Source of the DNA: Vibrio xiamenensis | GTDB taxonomy: Bacteria > Pseudomonadota > Gammaproteobacteria > Enterobacterales > Vibrionaceae | Length of the DNA: 64,000 nt | Assembly (NCBI RefSeq): GCF_900100015.1 | Contig: NZ_FNDD01000020.1 | Span: 34,164-98,163 of the forward strand | Direction of reading: 5' to 3' | Shown here: positions 43,552 through 51,562 of the stretch, one piece after another | Position numbering within the stretch: the first letter of the stretch is position 1 | Layout: each line of letters opens with the position of its first letter | Position numbers and translations under genes: made by a program | Notes under the pieces: model-generated | What the model was told of the DNA's origin: nothing | Databases searched by the model: none | The model's input: the letters and a program-made list of their open reading frames with translations, nothing else

Positions 43552-44007
43552 ATGACGCCTGATTGCCAAAACATCAAAGAATTATCGCTTGTCGAGCAGA
43601 TGAGTCGTGTGACTCGTTTGTGGAAACATGTTGCTGATCAGGAGCTTGCTCCGCTTGGGTTGACACACTCACGCTGGACAGCGCTTTGGAAGCTAAAACG
43701 CCTCGGCGATAAGGTCAGTCAGAAAACCTTGGCTGATGGGCTGGAAATTGAATTGGCGTCATTGATGAGAACATTAAAACAGCTCGAAGAGCAACAATTC
43801 ATCACTAGGCACTCTTGTGAGCAAGATAAGCGTGTACGCATCGTGTGTTTGACGGAGCAAGGGGAAGAGCTGCTTGAGCAGTTAGAAGAGCGAATTACTC
43901 AAGTTCGCCGCAAGCTTTTGCAAAATGTCAGCGACCAAGAGTTTCAAATGATGCGCTCGATTCTAGAAAGAGTCGCTCACAATGCCTCAGATGTACTTAG
44001 CCAGTAA
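43552..44007 (+). CDS. MarR/SlyA-type regulator of an efflux operon
   Basis: About 151 residues from the ATG; the frame's TTG four codons upstream lies in the second operator. SlyA-like winged helix: LTHSRWTALWKLKRLGDKVSQKTLADGLEIELASLMRTLKQLEEQQFI and the wing EQDKRVRIVCLTEQG. It heads an operon with an EmrA-like adaptor and a FUSC-type exporter, so it probably represses that pump until a toxic compound binds. Confidence 0.87.
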   Translation: MTPDCQNIKELSLVEQMSRVTRLWKHVADQELAPLGLTHSRWTALWKLKRLGDKVSQKTLADGLEIELASLMRTLKQLEEQQFITRHSCEQDKRVRIVCLTEQGEELLEQLEERITQVRRKLLQNVSDQEFQMMRSILERVAHNASDVLSQ

Positions 44008-44039
44008 GCCACCCAGCATTTAAAGAGAAGTTAAAGTTT

Positions 44040-45101
44040 ATGACCCCAGATCAGAAGTTTGCGCGCTGGATTAAATACTCCTGCGCCATTTTCGTTATTG
44101 TATTTGCGTATTTCTTAATTGCCGATTTGGCAATGCCTGTGACACCGCAAGCGATGGCGACTCGCGTAGTCACCAAAATAGCGCCGCGTGTGAGTGGCCA
44201 AATTACTCAGATTTATGTTCATAACAACCAAGCGGTCAAAAAAGGCCAAGTGTTGTTTGAAATCGATCCTAAGCAGTACCAACTTGCGGTGCAAAAGGCC
44301 AAGCTGAATCTTGAAACTGTTAAGCAAAATAACGCGCAGCTTGATGCATCGATTGCCGCAGCGCGCGCTGATGTGACGGCATCCGAAACCAATTTGGTGC
44401 AAAAGCAGCGTGAAGCCAAGCGTTTAGATACGCTATTTGCACGCAAGGGTACATCACAACAACTTCGTGATGATGCGGTCAGTGTTGCTACTTCAGCAAA
44501 AGCGAACTTACTGGCGAGCAAAGCACGCTTGCAGCAACTTATCGTCAGCCGCGGCGATACCGGTGAGGACAACATCAATATTCGCGTGGCCCAAAACGAG
44601 CTTGATCAAGCCAAATTGAATCTGTCTTACACTAAAGTTGTGGCAGAAAATGATGGCTTTGTGACCAATTTGCAGCTTGAGTCAGGTACGTATACTGCAG
44701 CGGGTAACCCTTTGATTGCATTGGTTTCTGACAAAGTCGATGTGATTGCCGATTTTCGTGAAAAGAGCTTGCGTCACTTTGGCGCGCAAAGCAAAGCGCT
44801 GATTGCATTCGATAGCAAACCTGGACAAGTGTTTGAAGCTGAAGTCAGCAGCGTTGATGCTGGTGTCAGTGATGGTCAATTTGATGCCAATGGTCGTTTG
44901 GCAGCGCCAACCACTTCAAACCGTTGGGTTCGTGATGCGCAGCGTATGCGTATGCACGTGAATCTTGAGCAAAGTGATATCTCCCAAGCGATGCCGGCTG
45001 GCTCTCGCGCGAGTGTTCAATTGCTGCCAGACAGTGCGCTGTTTGCTTGGATGGCGCGCATTCAAATCCGTTTGCTGAGCTACCTGCACTACATCTATTA
45101 A
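44040..45101 (+). CDS. HlyD/EmrA-type membrane fusion protein
   Basis: 353 residues: a membrane anchor at about 12-32, then the barrel-sandwich part (VVTKIAPRVSGQITQIYVHNNQAVKKGQVLFEIDPKQY), a long helical hairpin at about 85-180 (KQNNAQLDASIAAARADV...) and the second lipoyl half (NLSYTKVVAENDGFVTNLQLESGTYTAAGNP). Bridges the inner-membrane partner in the next gene to an outer membrane TolC-type channel, which must be encoded elsewhere. Confidence 0.9.
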   Translation: MTPDQKFARWIKYSCAIFVIVFAYFLIADLAMPVTPQAMATRVVTKIAPRVSGQITQIYVHNNQAVKKGQVLFEIDPKQYQLAVQKAKLNLETVKQNNAQLDASIAAARADVTASETNLVQKQREAKRLDTLFARKGTSQQLRDDAVSVATSAKANLLASKARLQQLIVSRGDTGEDNINIRVAQNELDQAKLNLSYTKVVAENDGFVTNLQLESGTYTAAGNPLIALVSDKVDVIADFREKSLRHFGAQSKALIAFDSKPGQVFEAEVSSVDAGVSDGQFDANGRLAAPTTSNRWVRDAQRMRMHVNLEQSDISQAMPAGSRASVQLLPDSALFAWMARIQIRLLSYLHYIY

Positions 45102-45113
45102 TACGGAGGCAGG

Positions 45114-46148
45114 ATGAAACTTTGGGATCACCCGATGTCTGAGAACGATCTCAGGCAGTGTTTTCGTATTGCTACTGGTGCCACGCTGGGTTTTACCATC
45201 AGTAAAATCTTTGGCTGGGATAACGGAGTTTTCTTTACTGTTACACCGATGTTGCTGCTCGGTATGGTACCCGTAATGAGCGCCCACGCCGCGCGCCAAT
45301 TGATTGCGGCGGCGGTAGTTTGTGCCTTGGAAGTTGGGCTTTTGGGCGGCTATTTTGGTAGCCACCCATTTATGATGACCATGGTGGTGTTTGTGCTGTT
45401 TCTTGGCAAGTTTGCCGCCATGTCCAAGGGCAGCTTGTATCTGTTTGGTGCCAACAGTGTCATCAGCTTGAGCATCATGCTGCACTTTGCCAGCTATGAC
45501 AGTACCGATTTGAACGACCTGATCATGAGCAATTTTATTGCAAACGTCTTGTCGGTGATTATTGCGTATTTGATGATGTTTTTGATTCCAGATGTCGAGC
45601 CTCGTCAGCCGCCACCTAGGCCAACAGAGCCGAAAAAATCGCACCGTATGCGACACGAAGCGCTAATGGGTTCAATCATCGCCACACTATCATTTTTAGT
45701 GTTTCAGATTTTCGATTTACAAGATTCGATGTCAGCGCAGGCGACCACTTTGCTATTGCTGTTTCCGATGCATTGGAGCGGGGCACTTGGCTACGCTCGC
45801 AAACGTGCGATGGGCACGTTAATGGGCGTGAGCTTTGGGATTGTAGCGCAGCTGATTATGTACAACTGGTCTGATTTACTGCTGTTTGTGGTACCGCTGC
45901 TGTGGATTGGTTCGATGATCTTTAGCTATATGCACGTCAAAGAGTCGAGCGGTTCAGGTGCGGGTTTTGGCGGACTGACCACAGTGGGCATTTTGTTTGG
46001 CCAATACCTAACGCCTGATGGCGATTTAGTTTTCAGTGCTTTGTATCGTGTCAGCAGTGTGCTGTTTGCGATAGTGGTGACGCTGCTGATTACTTACATG
46101 GTGCACCTACTGCTGAATCGTTTTGAATCGACGCGTTTTAGCCAGTAA
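45114..46148 (+). CDS. FUSC/DUF2955-type inner membrane exporter
   Basis: 344 residues, about ten hydrophobic segments in two sets of roughly 150 residues separated by a Pro-rich cytoplasmic stretch (DVEPRQPPPRPTEPKKS). Such proteins pair with EmrA/AaeA-type adaptors, as here (12 bases downstream, GGAGG site), and export aromatic acids or fusaric acid-like compounds. Substrate unknown. Last gene of the MarR operon. Confidence 0.8.
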   Translation: MKLWDHPMSENDLRQCFRIATGATLGFTISKIFGWDNGVFFTVTPMLLLGMVPVMSAHAARQLIAAAVVCALEVGLLGGYFGSHPFMMTMVVFVLFLGKFAAMSKGSLYLFGANSVISLSIMLHFASYDSTDLNDLIMSNFIANVLSVIIAYLMMFLIPDVEPRQPPPRPTEPKKSHRMRHEALMGSIIATLSFLVFQIFDLQDSMSAQATTLLLLFPMHWSGALGYARKRAMGTLMGVSFGIVAQLIMYNWSDLLLFVVPLLWIGSMIFSYMHVKESSGSGAGFGGLTTVGILFGQYLTPDGDLVFSALYRVSSVLFAIVVTLLITYMVHLLLNRFESTRFSQ

Positions 46149-46187
46149 CGTTTGGCCTGCCATTTTTATAGCGCATCATACGCACAC

Positions 46188-46250
46188 CCCCTTAAAGGCG
46201 GCACTTGTTTTTTGTGCCTATTCTTCAAGTGCTGCCTTTACCCTAAGGGG
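46188..46250 (+). other. long stable hairpin in the 3' region of the efflux operon
   Basis: Left arm CCCCTTAAAGGCGGCACTTG, right arm CAAGTGCTGCCTTT then ACC and CTAAGGGG; one G.U pair and a 3-base bulge, about 20 pairs in all, with an 18-base loop. Too long for an ordinary terminator and with no T tract behind; a true terminator follows 14 bases later. Confidence 0.55.
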
Positions 46251-46263
46251 TATAATCGATAGC

Positions 46264-46292
46264 AAAACGCCAAGCATGTGCTTGGCGTTTTT
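46264..46292. terminator. bidirectional terminator between efflux and NCS2 permease genes
   Basis: AAAACGCCAAGCA - TG - TGCTTGGCGTTTT, a 13-bp perfect stem (counting A-T ends) with T and A runs on both sides; it serves the convergent genes on each side. Confidence 0.9.
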
Positions 46293-46318
46293 CGTATTAA
46301 TCATTTATTCGTGCATGA

Positions 46319-47695
46319 TTATTCTTGGCTTAGCGCATTGTCGCTAAGTTCTTCATTGTTTAGCTTGCGATCATCAAGTAATAGTGTCATCACAATGGCA
46401 GCGATACCGCTAGTGGTGACTGGCGAGCCAAGTACGCTTTGCATCAGTTTCGGCATCTCTTTAACAATGTCCGGTACCAGCATCACGCCCAAACCAACGC
46501 CAAATGATACCGCGAGAATCATCAAGTTACGGCGATCAAGCTCTTCGCGGGCGATGATTTTAATTCCTGCTGCGGCCACGGTGCCGAACATGACAAGCGT
46601 TGCACCGCCTATCACAGGTTTTGGAATGGTGGTGAGAATGCCGCCAATCACGGGAAACAATCCCAGCACGCATAAAATCAGTGCGACAAAGTAGCCGACA
46701 TAACGGCTGGCAATACCGGTTAACTGAATCACGCTGTTGTTTTGGCTAAAAGTGGTGTTGGGAAAGGTGTTGAAAATCGCCGCCAGCATAGAATTCACGC
46801 CATCGCCCAAAATCCCAGCTTTGATTCGGCTTAAGTATTTCGGGCCCGAAACCGGCTGCTTGGTAAACAGGCAGTTTGCGGTGATGTCGCCCGTCGACTC
46901 AATCGCGGTAATCGCGTAAATCACAGCAACGGGCACAAAGGCATACCAGTCGAAATCAAATCCGTACTTAAATGGTACTGGCACGCTGAAAAGTGGTTGA
47001 TCAAATGCGCCTTGCAAATTCACCATACCCATCAAGGCAGCAATCAAATAACCTACGACCATTCCAACCAGAATGGATGATAAGCGCACCATTAAATTTG
47101 CCGAGCGGTTCATCAAAATGATGGTCACAAGGACGACAGCGCCCAGTGCCAGGTTATGCCATTGACCAAAATCCGGGGCTTTCATACCGCCAGCCAGATC
47201 GGTCATACCCACTTTGATAAGAGAAATGCCGATGGTGGTCACCACCACACCGGTCACCACTGGAGTGATGATTTTGCGCAGCTTGCCAATAAATTGCGAC
47301 AGCACGATTTCGATAAACGCGCCGATAAAACACACGCCAAAAATCAGCGCCAGAATCTCATCCGGGCCGCCACCTTTCGATTTAGCAATAAAACCTGCGG
47401 CGAGCACCGAGCCGAGAAACGCAAAGCTGGTGCCTTGCACGCAGATCATCCCTGCGCCAATTGGACCAATGCGTCTTGCTTGAATAAAGGTGCCGACCCC
47501 AGACACAATCAGCGCCATACTGATGAGGTAAGGAACGTTGGCGCCAAGGCCAAGTACGCCGCCAATTACTAAGGTCGGAGTAATAATGCCGACAAAACTG
47601 GCTAATACGTGTTGCAGCCCGGCGTAGAGCGCCGGGATCGTTTCTGGCTTGTCATCCAGCTCGTAAATGAGGTCTTGACTTCCTTGTGCAGACAT
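46319..47695 (-). CDS. NCS2 family purine permease (uric acid or xanthine)
   Basis: 458 residues, about 12-14 helices. NCS2 signature residues are visible: a charged Glu in AITAIESTGDITAN and the Gln-Asn of TTFSQNNSVIQLTGIASRYVG, the xanthine/uric-acid branch rather than the uracil branch. H+-coupled uptake of xanthine or urate is expected. Five TTGTATACAA-like boxes lie in the region: one just upstream here, two more before the next gene and three around hpxS, which puts this permease in the HpxS regulon. Convergent with the efflux operon. Confidence 0.86.
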   Translation of the reverse strand: MSAQGSQDLIYELDDKPETIPALYAGLQHVLASFVGIITPTLVIGGVLGLGANVPYLISMALIVSGVGTFIQARRIGPIGAGMICVQGTSFAFLGSVLAAGFIAKSKGGGPDEILALIFGVCFIGAFIEIVLSQFIGKLRKIITPVVTGVVVTTIGISLIKVGMTDLAGGMKAPDFGQWHNLALGAVVLVTIILMNRSANLMVRLSSILVGMVVGYLIAALMGMVNLQGAFDQPLFSVPVPFKYGFDFDWYAFVPVAVIYAITAIESTGDITANCLFTKQPVSGPKYLSRIKAGILGDGVNSMLAAIFNTFPNTTFSQNNSVIQLTGIASRYVGYFVALILCVLGLFPVIGGILTTIPKPVIGGATLVMFGTVAAAGIKIIAREELDRRNLMILAVSFGVGLGVMLVPDIVKEMPKLMQSVLGSPVTTSGIAAIVMTLLLDDRKLNNEELSDNALSQE

Positions 47696-47704
47696 AAATT
47701 TTTC

Positions 47705-47714
47705 CTGTATACAA
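47705..47714 (-). promoter_or_regulatory. HpxS-type operator before the NCS2 permease
   Basis: CTGTATACAA, one mismatch from the TTGTATACAA palindrome found on both sides of hpxS; it lies 10 bases before the permease start. The sequence T-N-G-T-N2-A-C-N-A is the half-site signature of FadR-subfamily GntR proteins. Confidence 0.55.
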
Positions 47715-48163
47715 TATTGTTGACATTGTTGTACCTAATAATAAGCAAGCTGTGTGCCAGCGGTTACAAAATGTTAAATTCCATATTAATTAATAGGTTA
47801 TTAAAGAAAACTCATTGCCTAATCAACGCTTTTGCACTCTATTAGGGCAGAGTTGCTTCATCGGTGCAGTACGGCGCACAGAGCAAGCTTTGTATACACG
47901 AGAGATTTATATACACGCGAAGAGTAAAATCTTGCTGGTCGTTGCGAGGCGATAGATCGCCGCTCGCTGGCATCATATATTCGGCGCTTAAGTACGCTCA
48001 GTGGCACATTGGTCTGGAACGCTAATCACGGCTTAGTGTGATTGAGCGTTTAAAGACTATGGCTCTCGCGCCAATTTAAGTCTATAACCTAGTACTGAGC
48101 TCAACGATTTTGAGCAAGTTGTAAGTTTAAGAAATGCCTCAATAAACAAACGGAGAACAAAGA
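47715..48163. promoter_or_regulatory. divergent promoter region with two further GTATAC boxes
   Basis: About 450 bases between the NCS2 permease and the flavodoxin-like gene. It holds TTGTATACAC (47890-47899) and TTATATACAC (47907-47916), weaker copies of the HpxS-type box 17 bases apart. I see no gene in it. Confidence 0.5.
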
Positions 48164-48715
48164 ATGAGTAACACAGTTGTGATTTATTTTTCCGGTTATG
48201 GACATACCAAAAAAGTGGCGGAATCTGTGGCTGAAGGGGCGAGCGCAACGTTAATTGCGATTGATGAAAACGGCGATATTCAAGAGTCAGATTGGCAAGC
48301 GCTCGACAGCGCGGATGCGATTATCTTTGGCGCACCAACCTATATGGGTTCTTACCCTTGGCAGTTTAAAAAATTCGCCGATGCGACGTCAAAAGTGTGG
48401 TTTACCGGTGGCTGGAAAGACAAAGTATTTGGCGGTTTCAGCAACAGTGCAAGTTTAAACGGCGATAAACAAGTGACGCTTATCAGCATGCAAACTCTTG
48501 CGTCTCAACACGGCGGCATCTGGGTGAGTTTGGGTCTGCCACCGGCCAATACGCTTGCTGCAACCCGCAATGATGTTAATAACCTTGGCGCATCGGTTGG
48601 GGTGTTAGTGCAATCGCCATCGGATGCAGATGCCAGCGCCATTCCTGCCGGTGATTTAGAAACCGCACGTCTGTATGGCGAGCGTGTTGCTGCCATCGCT
48701 GACCGTTTAGGGTAA
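48164..48715 (+). CDS. WrbA-like flavodoxin-family NAD(P)H:quinone reductase
   Basis: 183 residues. FMN-phosphate loop FSGYGHTKKVAESV at the start, then GAPTYMGSYPWQFKKFAD and the TGGWKDKVFGGFSNSAS region typical of WrbA-type or flavodoxin-like reductases. A good GGAG-type site precedes the ATG. Probably a two-electron quinone reductase. It may belong to the purine regulon through the GTATAC boxes upstream, which is not certain. Confidence 0.82.
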   Translation: MSNTVVIYFSGYGHTKKVAESVAEGASATLIAIDENGDIQESDWQALDSADAIIFGAPTYMGSYPWQFKKFADATSKVWFTGGWKDKVFGGFSNSASLNGDKQVTLISMQTLASQHGGIWVSLGLPPANTLAATRNDVNNLGASVGVLVQSPSDADASAIPAGDLETARLYGERVAAIADRLG

Positions 48716-48771
48716 GTTGCAGCGTTTAATCTCACTTTAAACTTGAAGTGAATTGAACGTTTAAAGTGCAT

Positions 48772-48812
48772 AAAAAAGCCATGCTCACTATCAAGTGCAA
48801 GCATGGCTTTTT
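48772..48812. terminator. bidirectional terminator between flavodoxin-like and hpxB genes
   Basis: AAAAAGCCATGCT / AGCATGGCTTTTT, 13-bp stem with a 14-base loop and T/A runs; serves the convergent genes. A second hairpin CACTTTAAAC / GTTTAAAGTG lies just before it. Confidence 0.85.
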
Positions 48813-48849
48813 GCTATTTTAGATCGCTATTGCTTGTTATTTGAGAATG

Positions 48850-49773
48850 TTATTTCGGTGGGTGGTGCTCAATCCAGTGATGGGCGATCTGTTCACGGGT
48901 GGTAATCCACACGTTTTCATGGGACTGAACGTAGTCCAAGAATTTTTTCAGCGCCATAAAGCGGCTCGGCTTACCGATAATTCGACAGTGCAGACCAATA
49001 TTCATCATCTTAGGTTTACTATCACCTTCTTGATATAGGCAATCAAAGTTCTCTTTTAAATATTGAAAGAACTCTTCGCCGTGGCTAAAGCCGTAAGGCG
49101 AGGCGAAGCGCATATCGTTGGTATCCAAAGTGTATGGAATCACTAAGTGCGGGCGAGTTTGCCCTGCAGTGCTTTGCACTTGGGTCCAAAATGGTAGGTC
49201 GTCGCCGTAATAATCGGAGTCGTAAAGTAGCCCAGTTTGCTCGGCGACCAATTGACGGGTATTGGGCGAGTCACGCCCGGTGTACCAGCCGATTGGGCGC
49301 TTTCCGGTTAAGCGTTCAATGATGTCCAGCGCTTGGCGCATCTGCTCGCGCTCTTGCTCAATGGGCATGTTTTGATAGTGAATCCATTTAAGGCCATGAC
49401 AGGCAATTTCATGACCATCTTCAACGATGGCTTTCAGCACTTCAGGATTGCGCTCAAGCGCGGTCGCGATACCAAAAATGGTCAACGGTAATTCGCGGCG
49501 TTTGAATTCGTTAAGCACGCGCCATACGCCAGCCCGGGAACCGTATTCATACAGCGATTCCATGCTCATATGACGGCCAGGGTAGGGTTCTGCACCGGCA
49601 ATTTCTGATAGAAATGTTTCTGCGTGCGGGTCACCATGCAGCACACAGTTTTCACCCCCTTCTTCGTAGTTAAGCACAAATTGCAGCGCGATTTTGGCGT
49701 TGTTCGGCCAATTGGCATCCGGTACGTTATCGCGGCCATAGCCGATGTAATCGCGAGGGTTGGTTACGTCCAT
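48850..49773 (-). CDS. hpxB: polysaccharide-deacetylase-type allantoinase (HpxB/PuuE)
   Basis: 307 residues from the ATG giving the family start MDVTNPRDYIGYG; the frame extends 17 codons further without support. PuuE-specific signatures: ALQFVLNYEEGGENCVLHGD, HEIACHGLKW, GWYTGRDSPNTR and LHCRIIGKPSRF. This family of metal-independent allantoinases, with a deacetylase fold, opens (S)- or (R)-allantoin to allantoate; it is unrelated to classical zinc allantoinase AllB. Third gene of the hpxS-hpxA-hpxB operon, in the same order as in Klebsiella. Confidence 0.92.
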   Translation of the reverse strand: MDVTNPRDYIGYGRDNVPDANWPNNAKIALQFVLNYEEGGENCVLHGDPHAETFLSEIAGAEPYPGRHMSMESLYEYGSRAGVWRVLNEFKRRELPLTIFGIATALERNPEVLKAIVEDGHEIACHGLKWIHYQNMPIEQEREQMRQALDIIERLTGKRPIGWYTGRDSPNTRQLVAEQTGLLYDSDYYGDDLPFWTQVQSTAGQTRPHLVIPYTLDTNDMRFASPYGFSHGEEFFQYLKENFDCLYQEGDSKPKMMNIGLHCRIIGKPSRFMALKKFLDYVQSHENVWITTREQIAHHWIEHHPPK

Positions 49774-49880
49774 GCTAATCTTCCTTATTTGGTTTGGCTG
49801 TGCACGCAAAGAGGCGTGAATCATTCGTTGTTATTGGTTGTCTGTTTTTACGTAAGACTTTAGGTCAATTACGCTTGGCG

Positions 49881-50612
49881 TTAACGGCTAAAGTGCGCGT
49901 AACGGCCGATAAATTTTTTGCTCAGCGGCGAGGCGTACTGGCCACTTTTCGATGTGGTCAAATTGAGATGATTCAATGACTCCGCTAGTTTCACAGCGGC
50001 GGTGACACCATCAATCACTGGCACGTTAAGCTCGATGCTGAGTTCGGTGGCGAGGTCCGACATTCCGGCGCAGCCAAGTACAATCGCTTCTGCGCCATCT
50101 TGCTCGATAGCAGCGTGGCACTCACGCAGCAGCTGTTGATAGACACTGTGTTCAATGTGCTCAAGGCTTAGCACCGCAATATCGGTGGCGCGCACACCCG
50201 AACACAAGTGGGCATAACCGTAGCGCTCAAGAAGATGGTGGGCAGCAGGTAGGGTGCGGCTCATGGTAGTGACCACGCCAAAGCGGTGGGAAATCAAGCT
50301 CGCCATTTGAAACGCCGCGCCGGCAATACCAATCACCGGGGCATTGGCCAGTTCGCGCGCCGCATCTATCGATGGGTCGCCAAAGCACGCGATAATGTGC
50401 GCATCGACGCCTTGCGCTTCACCTTCTGCAATCACATCTAAAAGCGCGGTGGCGGCAATCGCTTCGTCGAATGCGCATTCAATACTTTCAGGGCCATGCG
50501 CGGGGGAGCGTGCGATGATTTCGCTATCAGGTAACGCAACCGCTACCGCGCTGCTGGCAATTTTGTCTGTCATGCCTTGGCAGGTATTGGGGTTTATCAG
50601 TTGAATACGCAT
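49881..50612 (-). CDS. hpxA: allantoin racemase (HpxA)
   Basis: 243 residues of the hydantoin/Asp-Glu racemase family with two catalytic cysteines, Cys76 (IIACFGDPS) and Cys181 (VLGCAGMSD). In the hpx context it should interconvert (R)- and (S)-allantoin so both can be degraded. Start chosen 5 bases after the hpxS stop, with a GGAG-like site. Five bases separate it from hpxS. Confidence 0.9.
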   Translation of the reverse strand: MRIQLINPNTCQGMTDKIASSAVAVALPDSEIIARSPAHGPESIECAFDEAIAATALLDVIAEGEAQGVDAHIIACFGDPSIDAARELANAPVIGIAGAAFQMASLISHRFGVVTTMSRTLPAAHHLLERYGYAHLCSGVRATDIAVLSLEHIEHSVYQQLLRECHAAIEQDGAEAIVLGCAGMSDLATELSIELNVPVIDGVTAAVKLAESLNHLNLTTSKSGQYASPLSKKFIGRYAHFSR

Positions 50613-50617
50613 AGTAA

Positions 50618-51283
50618 CTACTCCGAAAACAGCTTTTGAAAATCGATGTGCCCGTCGCGCTCACCGCGCAGTGATATAGAGGCTTTGATTTGCTTAAGGT
50701 GATGGGTCATCCAATGTTTGGCTTGTTCCACGTCGCCTTGGTTAATCAGTTCAATCAAAGCTTGGTGATCCCCGCAATCACAACTGACACTTTCACGAGT
50801 GCCGTAAGCGGCGATAACCAGCGACGAGCGATAGCAAAGCTGCTCGATAAACTCCGCCAGTACGGTGTTGTTGCTGTTTTTGGCCAGCTCATAATGAAAT
50901 TTGGCGGTGAGATGAATGGACTTTGCCAGATCGCCATCGCGGTCGGCCTGCTTTTCATCATGCACCATGGTAATAAAGTGATCAGATAGGCTCGGTGTCC
51001 AGTTATCGATGACTTCGGGCAGCAGCAGTGGCTCAAGTAGAATGCGACTGTCGAGCACTTCTTCCGCTTCTTGGCGGCTTGGCCGATTAACGTGAGCGCC
51101 TTTATTGGGCTGAATCACCACAAATCGTTCAATGGCAAGGCGTTGTAGCACTTTACGGATACCGGTTCGGCTCACACCAAAGGCTTCAGAAAGCTTATCT
51201 TCAGGAAGACGTTCACCTGGCGGCAGTTGATGCTCGACAATTGCTTTAAGCATCTTACGATAAATTCTTTCGTCGTTAGACAT
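50618..51283 (-). CDS. hpxS: GntR-family (FadR/FCD) regulator HpxS
   Basis: 221 residues: an N-terminal GntR winged helix (AIVEHQLPPGERLPEDKLSEAFGVSRTGIRKVLQRLAIERFVVIQPNKGAHV) and an FCD ligand domain with the D-x-R and His metal pocket. GntR proteins of the FadR branch bind T-N-G-T-N-A-C-N-A palindromes, and two or three such boxes flank this gene and the NCS1 gene divergent from it. HpxS of Klebsiella is the known local regulator of hpxSAB. It is co-transcribed with hpxA and hpxB. Confidence 0.9.
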   Translation of the reverse strand: MSNDERIYRKMLKAIVEHQLPPGERLPEDKLSEAFGVSRTGIRKVLQRLAIERFVVIQPNKGAHVNRPSRQEAEEVLDSRILLEPLLLPEVIDNWTPSLSDHFITMVHDEKQADRDGDLAKSIHLTAKFHYELAKNSNNTVLAEFIEQLCYRSSLVIAAYGTRESVSCDCGDHQALIELINQGDVEQAKHWMTHHLKQIKASISLRGERDGHIDFQKLFSE

Positions 51284-51301
51284 GGGGCTCTCTACTTATT
51301 G

Positions 51302-51311
51302 TTGTATACAA
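51302..51311. promoter_or_regulatory. HpxS operator before hpxS
   Basis: Perfect palindrome TTGTATACAA 19 bases before the hpxS start; a related ATGTATACCA box lies 14 bases further at 51326-51335. Confidence 0.65.
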
Positions 51312-51530
51312 ACTACCTAAGCAATATGTATACCATTTTGCTTAGTGATTTTTACCCTACTATTTCCAGTAACCACGGTACGAAACGCAAAAACCGCGAA
51401 ATGCCTTGCACTACCGAGTTGCATTCTTGAACTAATATAGTGCGAATTGCCACCAATGTGGTAGCGATTTCAGCGCTGAATCCTTGCTGTACGGCGATTG
51501 CCATGATTGGCACGCTCCTTGTATTTAAGA

Positions 51531-51540
51531 TTGTATACAA
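51531..51540. promoter_or_regulatory. HpxS operator before the NCS1 gene
   Basis: Perfect palindrome TTGTATACAA 22 bases before the NCS1 permease start, mirroring the one before hpxS on the other side of the same intergenic region. Confidence 0.65.
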
Positions 51541-51562
51541 TGTGCGATAAGGAAATAAACAA

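Noticed and set aside
44916..45656. Minus-strand frame of 246 codons opposite the FUSC exporter gene
   Set aside because: Antisense shadow of a clear membrane protein; its His-rich stretch is the complement of membrane-helix codons.
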